Part shown: positions 17,883-26,173 of the stretch, piece after piece
Layout of the letters: the number at the start of each line of letters is the position of its first letter
How positions within the stretch are numbered: position 1 is the stretch's first letter
Made by a program: the position numbers and the translations under genes
The notes under the pieces: generated by a model
Told to the model about the DNA's origin: nothing
Database searches by the model: none
Seen by the model: the letters and a program-made list of their open reading frames with translations, nothing else
Assembly (NCBI GenBank): GCA_965140765.1
Contig: OZ223309.1
Span: 2,728,001-2,792,000 of the forward strand
Length of the DNA: 64,000 nt
Origin: Sunxiuqinia sp963678245
GTDB taxonomy: Bacteria; Bacteroidota; Bacteroidia; Bacteroidales; Prolixibacteraceae
Direction of reading: 5' to 3'

Positions 17883-18860
17883 TTATTGACCGACGATGGT
17901 ACTTCGATAGGCCGGATCGTATGGTATCCCTGATTTGGCAATGGCAAAAGCTTGTTTGACCAATTTGTTGCATACAGCAATTAAAGCTAGCTTTTTTGAC
18001 TTTCCTTTGTTTACAATTCGTTGATACAATGCATGGCACTGAGGATTGCATTTACTGGCTGTAAAACTGCACATAAACAAATGGTTGCGCATATTCGGAT
18101 TGCCCCGTTTACTGATTCGGGACTGCCCGTTTATACTTGTACCTGAAGTATGTTCCGTAGGAGCCAGTCCAAAGAATGCGGATACCTGACGGTAGTTATC
18201 GAAGTTCCGAAAGCCATTACTCATAATTATCAGGTAAACTGCAGTCTTTTTTCCCACTCCGGGAATAGAAGTTATATTGCTCAATAAATCACCATCGTGT
18301 TGTTTTATAAGCACTTCAATCTCCTGTTCCAAAAGGACAATCTCATCCTTAACATGACGTAGCTGACGTTTCAATGAAGTGATAATCCTGCCCGTTTTAA
18401 CACCCCTGCTTTCCAGTCCCTGGATATGGTTCTTTAAGGCTGTATTCTGCTTTAAATATAACACTACAACTTTCTGAAGCTGCTTACTCTTTTCGATGTA
18501 TTCAGGTTCCGGAATCCATTGTTTAAGTGGTTGTTCCTGAGCAAACAATGCAATCATTCGAGCATCACTCTTATCGGTTTTATTCTGCTGCAGCTTCATC
18601 TGAATAAAACGTTTAATGGTTAAAGGATTTACCACAGAAACTTCAATCCCTTTTTGGTAGAGGAAAACGGCAAGCTGTTGGTAATAACTTCCGGTTGATT
18701 CCATCACGCAATGAGTGTTGGACTTCATTAATTTGTAAAACAAGCGAAAACCCTTTGAATCATTACTGTAACAATGATGCCCTGTTGATAAATCCCATAC
18801 ATCGAATGTCTCTTTTGAGATGTCAACTCCAATAAAATGTTTACTTTTATACATAACCAT
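17883..18860 (-). CDS. IS110-family DEDD transposase/recombinase, copy 1
   Basis: 325 residues. The RuvC-like DEDD domain shows FIGVDISKETFDVWD, VMESTGSYYQ and NKTDKSDARMIALFA. A C-terminal Transposase_20 domain holds ITSIPGVGKKTAVYL and the catalytic-serine region SGTSINGQSRISKRGNP. These enzymes recombine a circular element into a target chosen by a bridge RNA. This copy has Lys in RHVKDEI, whereas copies 2 and 3 have Asn. Translation may start at the third codon (MYKSKHF). Confidence 0.92.
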   Translation of the reverse strand: MVMYKSKHFIGVDISKETFDVWDLSTGHHCYSNDSKGFRLFYKLMKSNTHCVMESTGSYYQQLAVFLYQKGIEVSVVNPLTIKRFIQMKLQQNKTDKSDARMIALFAQEQPLKQWIPEPEYIEKSKQLQKVVVLYLKQNTALKNHIQGLESRGVKTGRIITSLKRQLRHVKDEIVLLEQEIEVLIKQHDGDLLSNITSIPGVGKKTAVYLIIMSNGFRNFDNYRQVSAFFGLAPTEHTSGTSINGQSRISKRGNPNMRNHLFMCSFTASKCNPQCHALYQRIVNKGKSKKLALIAVCNKLVKQAFAIAKSGIPYDPAYRSTIVGQ

Positions 18861-18875
18861 TAGATTATGAAAGAA

Positions 18876-19020
18876 CGAATCTACGGTAATATAGCAACCT
18901 AAAAACAGGCTTTTAGCCCAGAGAACTGATCGTATTGCAGTAGTAAAAGAGTGGTGATAATCTTTGTTGACAGGCTCTGATGGCCTAAATTGTAACTCAA
19001 CCTTACTCCACTCTTTCGTT
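18876..19020 (-). ncRNA. Candidate bridge RNA of IS110 copy 1
   Basis: Transcribed toward the transposase. The target loop is closed by stem 19008-19016/18946-18954 (AAAGAGTGG with CCACTCTTT). Left guide TTACAATTT is at 18987-18995 and right guide CAACAAA at 18963-18969, split by hairpin AGGC/GCCT (18972-18986). Both match the attC target CAACAAATTGTAA. The donor loop is closed by 18935-18943 with 18881-18897. Guide TCAGTTCTC (18921-18929) matches the joined IS ends, hairpin GGCT/AGCC follows, and TTAGG in 18898-18905 pairs with the left end. Ends are approximate. Confidence 0.72.
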
Positions 19021-19213
19021 CTTTCTGTTTATTGATAAAAGATAAGAAAATGTAAACTTAGGAATTGTAAATTGCATTGCGGGGTTTGTAGTGTGTCGTA
19101 CGCTGGATTCTCGCAACATCGTTCCGTCCTCGCGGACAGGAACGAGCTCCGAAATCCGCAACGACAACTTACAAGTGACCGTTAGCGGTTATTTTGAAAA
19201 AAAGGCAAAATAA

Positions 19214-20425
19214 ATGAACAAATATTACATAATTATACTAGTATTATTGGTTTGGAGTTGTCAAAATAACTCTAAATTTAAATCATTCAATGAACTAAGA
19301 AATAACCAAATTCAGGAAATTGATATAAAGGTTTTTTCAAACTCAATTATAGTACCGGTGATAATAGGTGAAAAAGTTAGACATTTTCGTTTTGATACTG
19401 GTGCATCAACTTTCATCTCTCCTAAATTAAAAGAAGAATTAAGACTTGAAACAATAATAGATTCTACCTTAGTATATGACTACTACGGAAATTCTAAACA
19501 GATTTTTAAGACTATAATCCCCTCATTTACGATTGGACAAACTAAGTATGCCAATATTAAAGCAGACATCATTCGCCCAATTCAAGATTTAAAAGTTTGT
19601 AACATAGACATTGATGGTTTTTTAGGCAGTGATTTCTTTGCTGAAAAAGTTGTTCAAGTTGACATAAAAAACAAGAAAATAACTATTTCTAATTCAATAA
19701 CAAACATTAACACTGAAGGTCATAATGTCATGAGTTTTGATTATTCATCAGAGAAACAAAAGATACCATTGATTAAAATCAATTTTCCTGGAAAAAATGC
19801 AACTGAACTAGTATTGTTTGACACAGGCTCTAACAATCATTTCTACAGGATTAAAAAGTCATCTTATAACGAATTACTTTCACATAACATATTAACAAAG
19901 AAACAAATAATTGACACGTTAGACCACTCTGAAAATGGGTCAGGATTATTTGGAAAGCAAAAAGACACGATTAATTACATGTTTGAAGTGGATAGCATTG
20001 AGTTTATTGGAACAAAGGTTTATAACTGCCCTGTGGTTACTTTTGACACTAATCATAAATCTATACTTGGAGCTCCATCTCTAAATTTTGGATTAATCAC
20101 TATTGACTACAAAAACAAAAATATTTATTTTAAACCTTATTCCACAAAACCTATCAACCTAACACCAAAATTTGGAATGTATTTAGAATATCATAATGGC
20201 AACTTTGTAACAAGACAGGTTAAATTAAATTCAATCGCTGAAAAGAATGGAATAAAACAGGGATATAAGTTAATAAAGATTAACTCAATAAATTTTGACT
20301 CGCTATCTCAATGTGAACTTATAAGAGGAATATGGAAGGATGAATTTGTAAAAGAATCAGTAAGTTTAAAGTTTCTTGATTCTGAAAATAAGCCAATTGA
20401 AATAATGATAAAAAACAACCGCTAA
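19214..20425 (+). CDS. Cassette 8: lipoprotein aspartyl protease with PDZ domain
   Basis: 403 residues with lipobox LLVWSC. Two retropepsin/pepsin-like active-site motifs, FDTGAST (about residue 59) and FDTGSNN (about 205), suggest a two-lobed aspartyl protease of the Bacteroidota type. A PDZ domain closes the protein (AEKNGIKQGYKLIKINSINF). It should act in the periplasm or at the outer membrane; the target is unknown. The stop TAA overlaps the left core of attC-8. Confidence 0.82.
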   Translation: MNKYYIIILVLLVWSCQNNSKFKSFNELRNNQIQEIDIKVFSNSIIVPVIIGEKVRHFRFDTGASTFISPKLKEELRLETIIDSTLVYDYYGNSKQIFKTIIPSFTIGQTKYANIKADIIRPIQDLKVCNIDIDGFLGSDFFAEKVVQVDIKNKKITISNSITNINTEGHNVMSFDYSSEKQKIPLIKINFPGKNATELVLFDTGSNNHFYRIKKSSYNELLSHNILTKKQIIDTLDHSENGSGLFGKQKDTINYMFEVDSIEFIGTKVYNCPVVTFDTNHKSILGAPSLNFGLITIDYKNKNIYFKPYSTKPINLTPKFGMYLEYHNGNFVTRQVKLNSIAEKNGIKQGYKLIKINSINFDSLSQCELIRGIWKDEFVKESVSLKFLDSENKPIEIMIKNNR

Positions 20426-20555
20426 CACGGTACATATTGCAGGGCGGGGTTCTGTGGTACGCCAACTGCGGATTCTCGCATCGCAGTTCCGTGTCCTCTC
20501 GGACAGGAACGCGCTCCGAAATCCGCCCCGACAACATGTACCAACCGTTAGGCAC
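20418..20555 (+). repeat. attC-8 (type B)
   Basis: 138 bp. Left core ACCGCTAAC matches the start of cassette 8 (9/9); right core GTTAGGCAC. A variant AACACGGTACATATTGC follows the left core. Confidence 0.85.
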
Positions 20556-20581
20556 AATGCTAAAAAACCAGACGAAACGAA

Positions 20582-21892
20582 ATGACTAGAGAAGAAATTG
20601 GAGATTATTTAGAAAAACTTTTTGACAAAAAAGATTTTAAAAGGTCAACGAGAGATACTTATAAAAGGTGGCTTTTAAAACTCCATGACTTCTACTCAAA
20701 TAAAAAAATGTCTGAATTAACTTTTGAAGACATTGAAAAATATACGAAGCAATTAATTTCAAGGAAACTAGCTTCACCTGATTCGTTAAAACAATTGATT
20801 TTTGCCGTAAATTTTCTTTACAACACTGAATTAAATAGAAATTTCAAGTTCTACAATATTAAAATTCCAGAAGCTAAACGAAAGGAAAAAGACTACCTGA
20901 CTCAAGAAGAAGTTATTAGATTAATTGATTTCATTCCCCATAAAAAACAAAAAGCAATTATTACAACAATTTATGCTTGTTTTCTCGAAAGAAAAGAGGT
21001 CTTAAATTTAAAAATTGGAGATGTGGACTCAGCTAATAAACTTATTTATGTGAAAAGCGACAATGCTGACCCAACTCGAGAATGTATTCTTTCAGATAAA
21101 CATTTAAAAATTCTCCGAGACTATTTTAAATCAGTTGACCCAAAACCAGAAGTATATTTATTTGAGGGGCAAACACCTGGTAATCCATATTCCGGGACAA
21201 GCTTGCTAAACGCTTTAAAAAAGAATGTAAAAGATTGCGGAATTAATAAACAAATTACACCAACCACACTCCGTAAATCTGCAATAAAACATATGATTGA
21301 GCTTGGTGTACCGCTGCTCACGCTTCTAAAAGAACTAAATCTAAACGACTACAAAACTTATGAGATTTACAACGAATTTTGCTATGAAAACTATAAAATT
21401 AATTTTTCGCCCTTAGACAAAATTGTAGTGAAACCGAAATTGCATGAATTTGACTTATTGGATATAGAGGAATTAGTTTTAGACATAAAAAATGAGGAAC
21501 TAAAAGATTACTTAAAAGAAGCCGTTTCATGTTTGCGAGTTGGAGCATTAAGAGCTGGTGTAATTTTTATTTGGACTGCTGGTATAAGATTAATACAACA
21601 ACGAATTATCAAAAATTATCCTTTAAAACAAATTAATAAAGAATTGAAAATCATTTACCCTAAAGCAAAAGAGATAAAAACAATCAATGACTTTTCGTTT
21701 GTAAAAGATGACTTTACAATTCAATTGAGTAATCGGCTTGACATGTATGATAAATTCCAAAAAAACGAATTAATCAATTCTTGTCTTGGGCTGAGAAACA
21801 AATGCGGGCATCCATCGGAATATAATCCGCAACCCAATAAAGTAAAGGCATTTATAGAGGATATGATAACGATAGTATTTAATGAAAAATAA
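20582..21892 (+). CDS. Cassette 9: degenerate tyrosine recombinase fused to HEPN-like domain
   Basis: 436 residues. Residues ~1-95 resemble the SAM-like core-binding domain and ~105-270 the tyrosine recombinase catalytic domain. Box I, usually LRxxE, reads FLERKEVLNLKIGDVD, so the first catalytic Arg is Glu. Box II reads TPTTLRKSAIKHM, keeping Arg but with Thr for His. A Tyr remains in YEIYNEF. The last ~130 residues are helical and end with LRNKCGHPSEYNP, an Rx4H motif (about R405, H410) with Asn after Arg as in HEPN RNases. Not an IntI: no IntI-specific insert and wrong active site. A toxin or defence role is inference. Confidence 0.7.
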   Translation: MTREEIGDYLEKLFDKKDFKRSTRDTYKRWLLKLHDFYSNKKMSELTFEDIEKYTKQLISRKLASPDSLKQLIFAVNFLYNTELNRNFKFYNIKIPEAKRKEKDYLTQEEVIRLIDFIPHKKQKAIITTIYACFLERKEVLNLKIGDVDSANKLIYVKSDNADPTRECILSDKHLKILRDYFKSVDPKPEVYLFEGQTPGNPYSGTSLLNALKKNVKDCGINKQITPTTLRKSAIKHMIELGVPLLTLLKELNLNDYKTYEIYNEFCYENYKINFSPLDKIVVKPKLHEFDLLDIEELVLDIKNEELKDYLKEAVSCLRVGALRAGVIFIWTAGIRLIQQRIIKNYPLKQINKELKIIYPKAKEIKTINDFSFVKDDFTIQLSNRLDMYDKFQKNELINSCLGLRNKCGHPSEYNPQPNKVKAFIEDMITIVFNEK

Positions 21893-21996
21893 TAAAGCAC
21901 AGTGCCTAACAAAGAACTGAGCTTAAAACCCAATAAAAACCCATAATTTTTCATTTAAAACACCCTGTTTTTTTGGGGGCTGTTCCCAAAGAAAAA

Positions 21997-22974
21997 TTAT
22001 TGACCGACGATGGTACTTCGATAGGCCGGATCGTATGGTATCCCTGATTTGGCAATGGCAAAAGCTTGTTTGACCAATTTGTTGCATACAGCAATTAAAG
22101 CTAGCTTTTTTGACTTTCCTTTGGTTACAATTCGTTGATACAATGCATGGCACTGAGGATTGCATTTACTGGCTGTAAAACTGCACATAAACAAATGGTT
22201 GCGCATATTCGGATTGCCCCGTTTACTGATTCGGGACTGCCCGTTTATACTTGTACCTGAAGTATGTTCCGTAGGAGCCAGTCCAAAGAATGCGGATACC
22301 TGACGGTAGTTATCGAAGTTCCGAAAGCCATTACTCATAATTATCAGGTAAACTGCAGTCTTTTTTCCCACTCCGGGAATAGAAGTTATATTGCTCAATA
22401 AATCACCATCGTGTTGTTTTATAAGCACTTCAATCTCCTGTTCCAAAAGGACAATCTCATCGTTAACATGACGTAGCTGACGTTTCAATGAAGTGATAAT
22501 CCTGCCCGTTTTAACACCCCTGCTTTCCAGTCCCTGGATATGGTTCTTTAAGGCTGTATTCTGCTTTAAATATAACACTACAACTTTCTGAAGCTGCTTA
22601 CTCTTTTCGATGTATTCAGGTTCCGGAATCCATTGTTTAAGTGGTTGTTCCTGAGCAAACAATGCAATCATTCGAGCATCACTCTTATCGGTTTTATTCT
22701 GCTGCAGCTTCATCTGAATAAAACGTTTAATGGTTAAAGGATTTACCACAGAAACTTCAATCCCTTTTTGGTAGAGGAAAACGGCAAGCTGTTGGTAATA
22801 ACTTCCAGTTGATTCCATCACGCAATGAGTGTTGGACTTCATTAATTTGTAAAACAAGCGAAAACCCTTTGAATCATTACTGTAACAATGATGCCCTGTT
22901 GATAAATCCCATACATCGAATGTCTCTTTTGAGATGTCAACTCCAATAAAATGTTTACTTTTATACATAACCAT
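21997..22974 (-). CDS. IS110-family DEDD transposase/recombinase, copy 2
   Basis: 325 residues, nearly identical to copy 1. It differs by Asn for Lys in RHVNDEI and Thr for Asn in IVTKGKS. All DEDD and catalytic-serine motifs are intact, so it should be active. Confidence 0.92.
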   Translation of the reverse strand: MVMYKSKHFIGVDISKETFDVWDLSTGHHCYSNDSKGFRLFYKLMKSNTHCVMESTGSYYQQLAVFLYQKGIEVSVVNPLTIKRFIQMKLQQNKTDKSDARMIALFAQEQPLKQWIPEPEYIEKSKQLQKVVVLYLKQNTALKNHIQGLESRGVKTGRIITSLKRQLRHVNDEIVLLEQEIEVLIKQHDGDLLSNITSIPGVGKKTAVYLIIMSNGFRNFDNYRQVSAFFGLAPTEHTSGTSINGQSRISKRGNPNMRNHLFMCSFTASKCNPQCHALYQRIVTKGKSKKLALIAVCNKLVKQAFAIAKSGIPYDPAYRSTIVGQ

Positions 22975-22989
22975 TAGATTATGAAAGAA

Positions 22990-23134
22990 CGAATCTACGG
23001 TAATATAGCAACCTAAAAACAGGCTTTTAGCCCAGAGAACTGATCGTATTGCAGTAGTAAAAGAGTGGTGATAATCTTTGTTGACAGGCTCTGATGGCCT
23101 AAATTGTAACTCAACCTTACTCCACTCTTTCGTT
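22990..23134 (-). ncRNA. Candidate bridge RNA of IS110 copy 2
   Basis: Same sequence and fold as in copy 1, offset by 4114 bases; both stems, both guides and both inner hairpins are unchanged. Confidence 0.7.
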
Positions 23135-23313
23135 CTTTCTGTTTATTGATAAAAGATAAGAAAATGTAAACTTAGGAATTGTAAATTGCATTGCGGGGTT
23201 CGTGGTGTGTCGTTCGCTGGATTCTCGCAACATCGTTCCGTCCTGCCGGACAGGAACGAGCTCAGAAATCCGCAACGACAACTTACAAGTGACCGTTGTG
23301 TGCAAGCTGAAAA

Positions 23314-23610
23314 ATGAAACGAATAATCAAAATATTAACCTTAGTTCTGCTGTTCGGACTTTATAGTTGTGAATTCAATAATGAACGACAAAAATATGCT
23401 GAAATGCTAATTGAAAAGGTTGAGACATTTAAAAAGGAAAATAATCAACTGCCAAAAGATGTATCAGAGTTTGGATTGACTGAAAAAATGGATAGTCCCG
23501 CGTTTTATCAAATTCAGACTGACTCAACTTATATGGTTTGGTATGGACTAAGTGTTGGAGAATCGAAAGTTTATAGGTCGGCAACAAAAAAATGGACTGA
23601 AGAAGGATGA
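23314..23610 (+). CDS. Cassette 10: small lipoprotein, first gene
   Basis: 98 residues with lipobox LFGLYSC and a short mature domain ending in a beta-rich stretch (MVWYGLSVGESKVYRS). No family recognised. The stop overlaps the next gene as ATGA. Confidence 0.65.
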   Translation: MKRIIKILTLVLLFGLYSCEFNNERQKYAEMLIEKVETFKKENNQLPKDVSEFGLTEKMDSPAFYQIQTDSTYMVWYGLSVGESKVYRSATKKWTEEG

Positions 23611-23963
23611 AAAATTGGATGATAATATTCTGTCTTTGCTTCTTAAGTGCTTGTGGAAACGACCAGCTCGATTTTGAGAAATCTAAATGGAATGAAAGTG
23701 TTGATGGATTTTATAAGTTCAGAGAACTAATGGCAAATGACCTGATGGAAAATCACTTGGAAAAAGGAATGACCTATCAGGAATTAACAGACTTAATAGG
23801 AGAACCTGAAAACTTTGCCAACTTAAAAGAAAACACAATTGGATACACTTTAATGGAAGATTACGGTTGGGACATTGACCCAGTTGAAACAAAGACATTA
23901 ATGATTGAATTAACAGCAGATTCTTTAGTTCAAGATTTTAATATAAAACATTGGAAAAAATAA
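23607..23963 (+). CDS. Cassette 10: small lipoprotein, BamE/SmpA-like fold possible
   Basis: 118 residues with lipobox CFLSAC. The region MTYQELTDLIGEPENF followed by a short beta pattern recalls the small beta-alpha lipoproteins of the SmpA/OmlA (BamE) type, in which a G-M-t-x-eev-x-x-LGxP segment is typical. That is a weak resemblance. Coupled by ATGA to another lipoprotein. Confidence 0.6.
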   Translation: MKNWMIIFCLCFLSACGNDQLDFEKSKWNESVDGFYKFRELMANDLMENHLEKGMTYQELTDLIGEPENFANLKENTIGYTLMEDYGWDIDPVETKTLMIELTADSLVQDFNIKHWKK

Positions 23964-23968
23964 AGCCA

Positions 23969-24103
23969 GCACACAACAATGTATATAAAAAATAGGCGAA
24001 TAAGTAGTAAAATAAAGGCTTTTGGCTCGTATCAAACTTTGTGCTTAACCGAAAGTTTCGTGCTTCGAAATCGCCTACTTTTCATATACTAACCGTTATG
24101 GGC
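23969..24103 (+). repeat. attC-10
   Basis: 135 bp. Left core GCACACAAC matches the start of cassette 10, GTTGTGTGC (9/9); right core GTTATGGGC. The AATGTATATAAAAAATAGGCG side resembles attC-18 and attC-20. Confidence 0.82.
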
Positions 24104-24123
24104 AAGGCTGAAATAAAGAACTT

Positions 24124-24762
24124 ATGGAAACAATCGCTGAATTAAAAGTAATTATTGCATTTCTTTCTGGTTCTCTTGGGACACTGTTTATAAAGGAAAT
24201 CTTTAATCAGATTAATAGAAAAGTTGATTTTGATAGAGACTTAAAAAAACTAAAGTTTACAAGGAAACTCGACAAAGCTGAAAAAGCCGTAGGATTTTAT
24301 TCGACTTATATAAATACGATAATCGAAATGAAAAAATCATTCGAAGTTATATTGAAAACTATCCAAGAAGATAAAGATTTAGAAATTTCAATTATCGAAT
24401 CAGTACTTAATCAGCAAAGTCTCAACTTGACTGAATTAATGAAAAACAGTTATGCTGACGTAAACTCGGTCCATTTATATTTTGAGTTGGAAGACCTTGG
24501 AAAATGGAATGAAGTTGACGTATCAGACTTTTTAGAAAGTCTTGCAGAAACGAAGTATAAAGATAACAATATTCAATTTTGGCTTAATGTTTATAATTCT
24601 CACCTAGACAAAGGAGAACAAGACAAAGCTGATTTTTATTGGGAAAAGATTGAAGAAATGCTTACCGACTATGCGGAAAGTTTGGGAAAAATTGTTGCCT
24701 CTTTAGAAAGGAATAGACAAGCCGTTTCTGAGATTATTAAGAAAATAAAAAAACAACTATGA
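24124..24762 (+). CDS. Cassette 11: membrane-anchored helical protein
   Basis: 212 residues with one N-terminal membrane segment (about 5-25) and a long soluble region of charged helices, likely coiled coil at the end. No family recognised. Alone in its cassette. Confidence 0.6.
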   Translation: METIAELKVIIAFLSGSLGTLFIKEIFNQINRKVDFDRDLKKLKFTRKLDKAEKAVGFYSTYINTIIEMKKSFEVILKTIQEDKDLEISIIESVLNQQSLNLTELMKNSYADVNSVHLYFELEDLGKWNEVDVSDFLESLAETKYKDNNIQFWLNVYNSHLDKGEQDKADFYWEKIEEMLTDYAESLGKIVASLERNRQAVSEIIKKIKKQL

Positions 24763-24769
24763 AAACCCA

Positions 24770-24907
24770 GCCCATAACAAAGTACATATTGCAGGGCGGG
24801 GTTCGGTGGTACGCCAACTGCGGATTCTCGTTTCGCAGTTCCTTGTCCTACCGGACAGGAACGCGCTCCGAAATCTGCCCCGACAACATGTACCAACCGT
24901 TAGCAAC
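24770..24907 (+). repeat. attC-11 (type B)
   Basis: 138 bp. Left core GCCCATAAC matches the start of cassette 11 (9/9); right core GTTAGCAAC. Confidence 0.85.
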
Positions 24908-24927
24908 AAGCATAAAAAACAAGCAAA

Positions 24928-25896
24928 ATGAACAATACGGTAAAAATAATTCTTAGACTTTTTCTCGGTATTTTATCGATTATTGCAACAACTATTTTGA
25001 TAGTTCTTCTATTTACAGAAGTTATTGAAATAAAAAACCTTCCAGTTTTAAAATGGCTACCCTTATTGATCTGTTCAATTGGTTTTTATTTAGCAGGTCT
25101 CATAAACAGAAAAACAAAATTAGCATTGACTCCATTTCTATTAATTGGTTTGATTGTTTTTATACCATTGAAACTATTTTATTTCCCTTTATTTCTTTTA
25201 ACATTACTCTTCTCAATATTAAGCATCCTTGTCACTCGGTCAGATTTAAGTAAAAAGTATAAAATCCCTTCATTAATAATTCTAATCGCATCGTTTGGGT
25301 TTTATTTGTTTTCTCAACCTCTTATTATAGAAAATAAAGGATATGGAACAGATACAGAAAACAATTTATATAATGCCACTGTCCTTTGGGATTTTACGTC
25401 CAATACTCCAGCCAGCTTACCAAAGGAAATATTTAATGACAAAAATGACAATGAAGTTAGTTTGGAAGATTATAGTGGGAAAACCTTGTATGTAACATTT
25501 TGGGCAACTTGGTGCGGGCCTTGCCTCGGAGAAAAACCTGAACTTGAAAAATTAAAAAAGAAGTACAAAGATAATTCGGACATCGTTTTTATAGATATCT
25601 CACTTGATTCAGATATTGAAAATTGGAAAAATTATTTATCAAAAAATGAACAAAACGGCATTCAATTGATAACTGGGAATGAAAGTAAGACTATGGCAAA
25701 TTACATGTTTTCTGGAATACCTTTTCATTTAATAGTTGATTCTGACGGCAAATTCAAAGAATGCCAAAGTCCATTCCTCATAAATAACGAGTTACTTGAA
25801 AATCCAAGCAAATTGACTGAATATTTTAACACACCTTATAAAGTTTTTAAAACAGTTAAGACTAATGAAAAAGATACAATTATAAGAGTAAGATAA
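24928..25896 (+). CDS. Cassette 12: membrane-anchored TlpA-like thioredoxin
   Basis: 322 residues: about four membrane segments in the first 135 residues, then a thioredoxin domain of the TlpA/ResA type (TLYVTFWATWCGPCLGEKPE, CxxC at about 195-198, and cis-Pro in FSGIPFHLIV). The thioredoxin domain should face the periplasm and take part in disulfide reduction. Alone in its cassette. Confidence 0.85.
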   Translation: MNNTVKIILRLFLGILSIIATTILIVLLFTEVIEIKNLPVLKWLPLLICSIGFYLAGLINRKTKLALTPFLLIGLIVFIPLKLFYFPLFLLTLLFSILSILVTRSDLSKKYKIPSLIILIASFGFYLFSQPLIIENKGYGTDTENNLYNATVLWDFTSNTPASLPKEIFNDKNDNEVSLEDYSGKTLYVTFWATWCGPCLGEKPELEKLKKKYKDNSDIVFIDISLDSDIENWKNYLSKNEQNGIQLITGNESKTMANYMFSGIPFHLIVDSDGKFKECQSPFLINNELLENPSKLTEYFNTPYKVFKTVKTNEKDTIIRVR

Positions 25897-25903
25897 AATG
25901 CCA

Positions 25904-26040
25904 GTTGCTAACACAGTACATATTTCAGGGCGGGGGTCGGTGGTACGCCAACTGCGGATTCTCGTTTCGCAGTTCCGTGTCCTTCGGACAGGAACGCTCT
26001 TCGAAATCCGCCCCGACAACATGTACCAACCGTTACAGCA
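25904..26040 (+). repeat. attC-12 (type B)
   Basis: 137 bp. Left core GTTGCTAAC matches the start of cassette 12, GTTAGCAAC (9/9); right core GTTACAGCA. Confidence 0.85.
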
Positions 26041-26103
26041 AATGGTGAAAAAGAATTCAGGATGTATAGAAAATTGAATAATATTATCATATCTGACATT
26101 CTT

Positions 26104-26171
26104 TGTAAAGAAAATCTATTTCTCTTTACAGAATAAGTTATATTTGTAAAGAAAATCTAAAAATCTTTACA
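26104..26171 (+). promoter_or_regulatory. Tandem palindromic operator upstream of the Fic gene
   Basis: Two 27-bp imperfect palindromes with TGTAAAG...CTTTACA arms at 26104-26130 and 26145-26171, 41 bp apart. They end two bases before the Fic start codon. TATATTTG at 26139-26146 fits a Bacteroidota -7 box. The winged-helix end of the Fic protein is the likely binder. Confidence 0.65.
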
Positions 26172-26173
26172 CA

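Larger units (their letters stand above)
17799..19062 (-). mobile_element. IS110-family insertion sequence, copy 1
   Basis: 1264 bp, defined by comparing three copies with different flanks. The left end reads AGAACTGAGC and the right end AACTTAGG on the + strand. No terminal inverted repeats or target duplication, as usual for IS110. It carries one DEDD transposase on the minus strand and a ~200-bp non-coding end upstream of it. It is inserted two bases after the left core of attC-7. Confidence 0.9.
17788..19189 (+). repeat. attC-7 (type C), split by IS110 copy 1
   Basis: Left part 17788-17798, right part 19063-19189; 138 bp once the IS is removed. Left core ACCGCTAAC matches the start of cassette 7 (9/9); right core GTTAGCGGT. 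Confidence 0.82.
21913..23176 (-). mobile_element. IS110-family insertion sequence, copy 2
   Basis: 1264 bp with the same ends and the same insertion point (after AACAA) and orientation as copy 1. Differs from copy 1 by a few single bases, for example at 22122-22124 and near 22461. Confidence 0.9.
21902..23303 (+). repeat. attC-9 (type C), split by IS110 copy 2
   Basis: Left part 21902-21912, right part 23177-23303; 138 bp without the IS. Left core GTGCCTAAC matches the start of cassette 9, GTTAGGCAC (9/9); right core GTTGTGTGC. Confidence 0.82.

Noticed and set aside
17799..19062. IS110 copy as an IS1111-group element with subterminal inverted repeats
   Set aside because: No inverted pair near the ends was found by eye and the long non-coding end is upstream of the transposase, as in the IS110 group.
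20582..21892. Cassette 9 recombinase as the missing integron integrase
   Set aside because: First catalytic Arg is Glu, box II His is missing, it carries an unrelated C-terminal domain, and it lies inside a cassette with matched cores.
11271..26022. Recurring antisense frames of 60-75 codons with LSGRISESVPV-like sequence
   Set aside because: They lie over type B attC sites and are similar only because the DNA palindrome is repeated; no independent coding signal.
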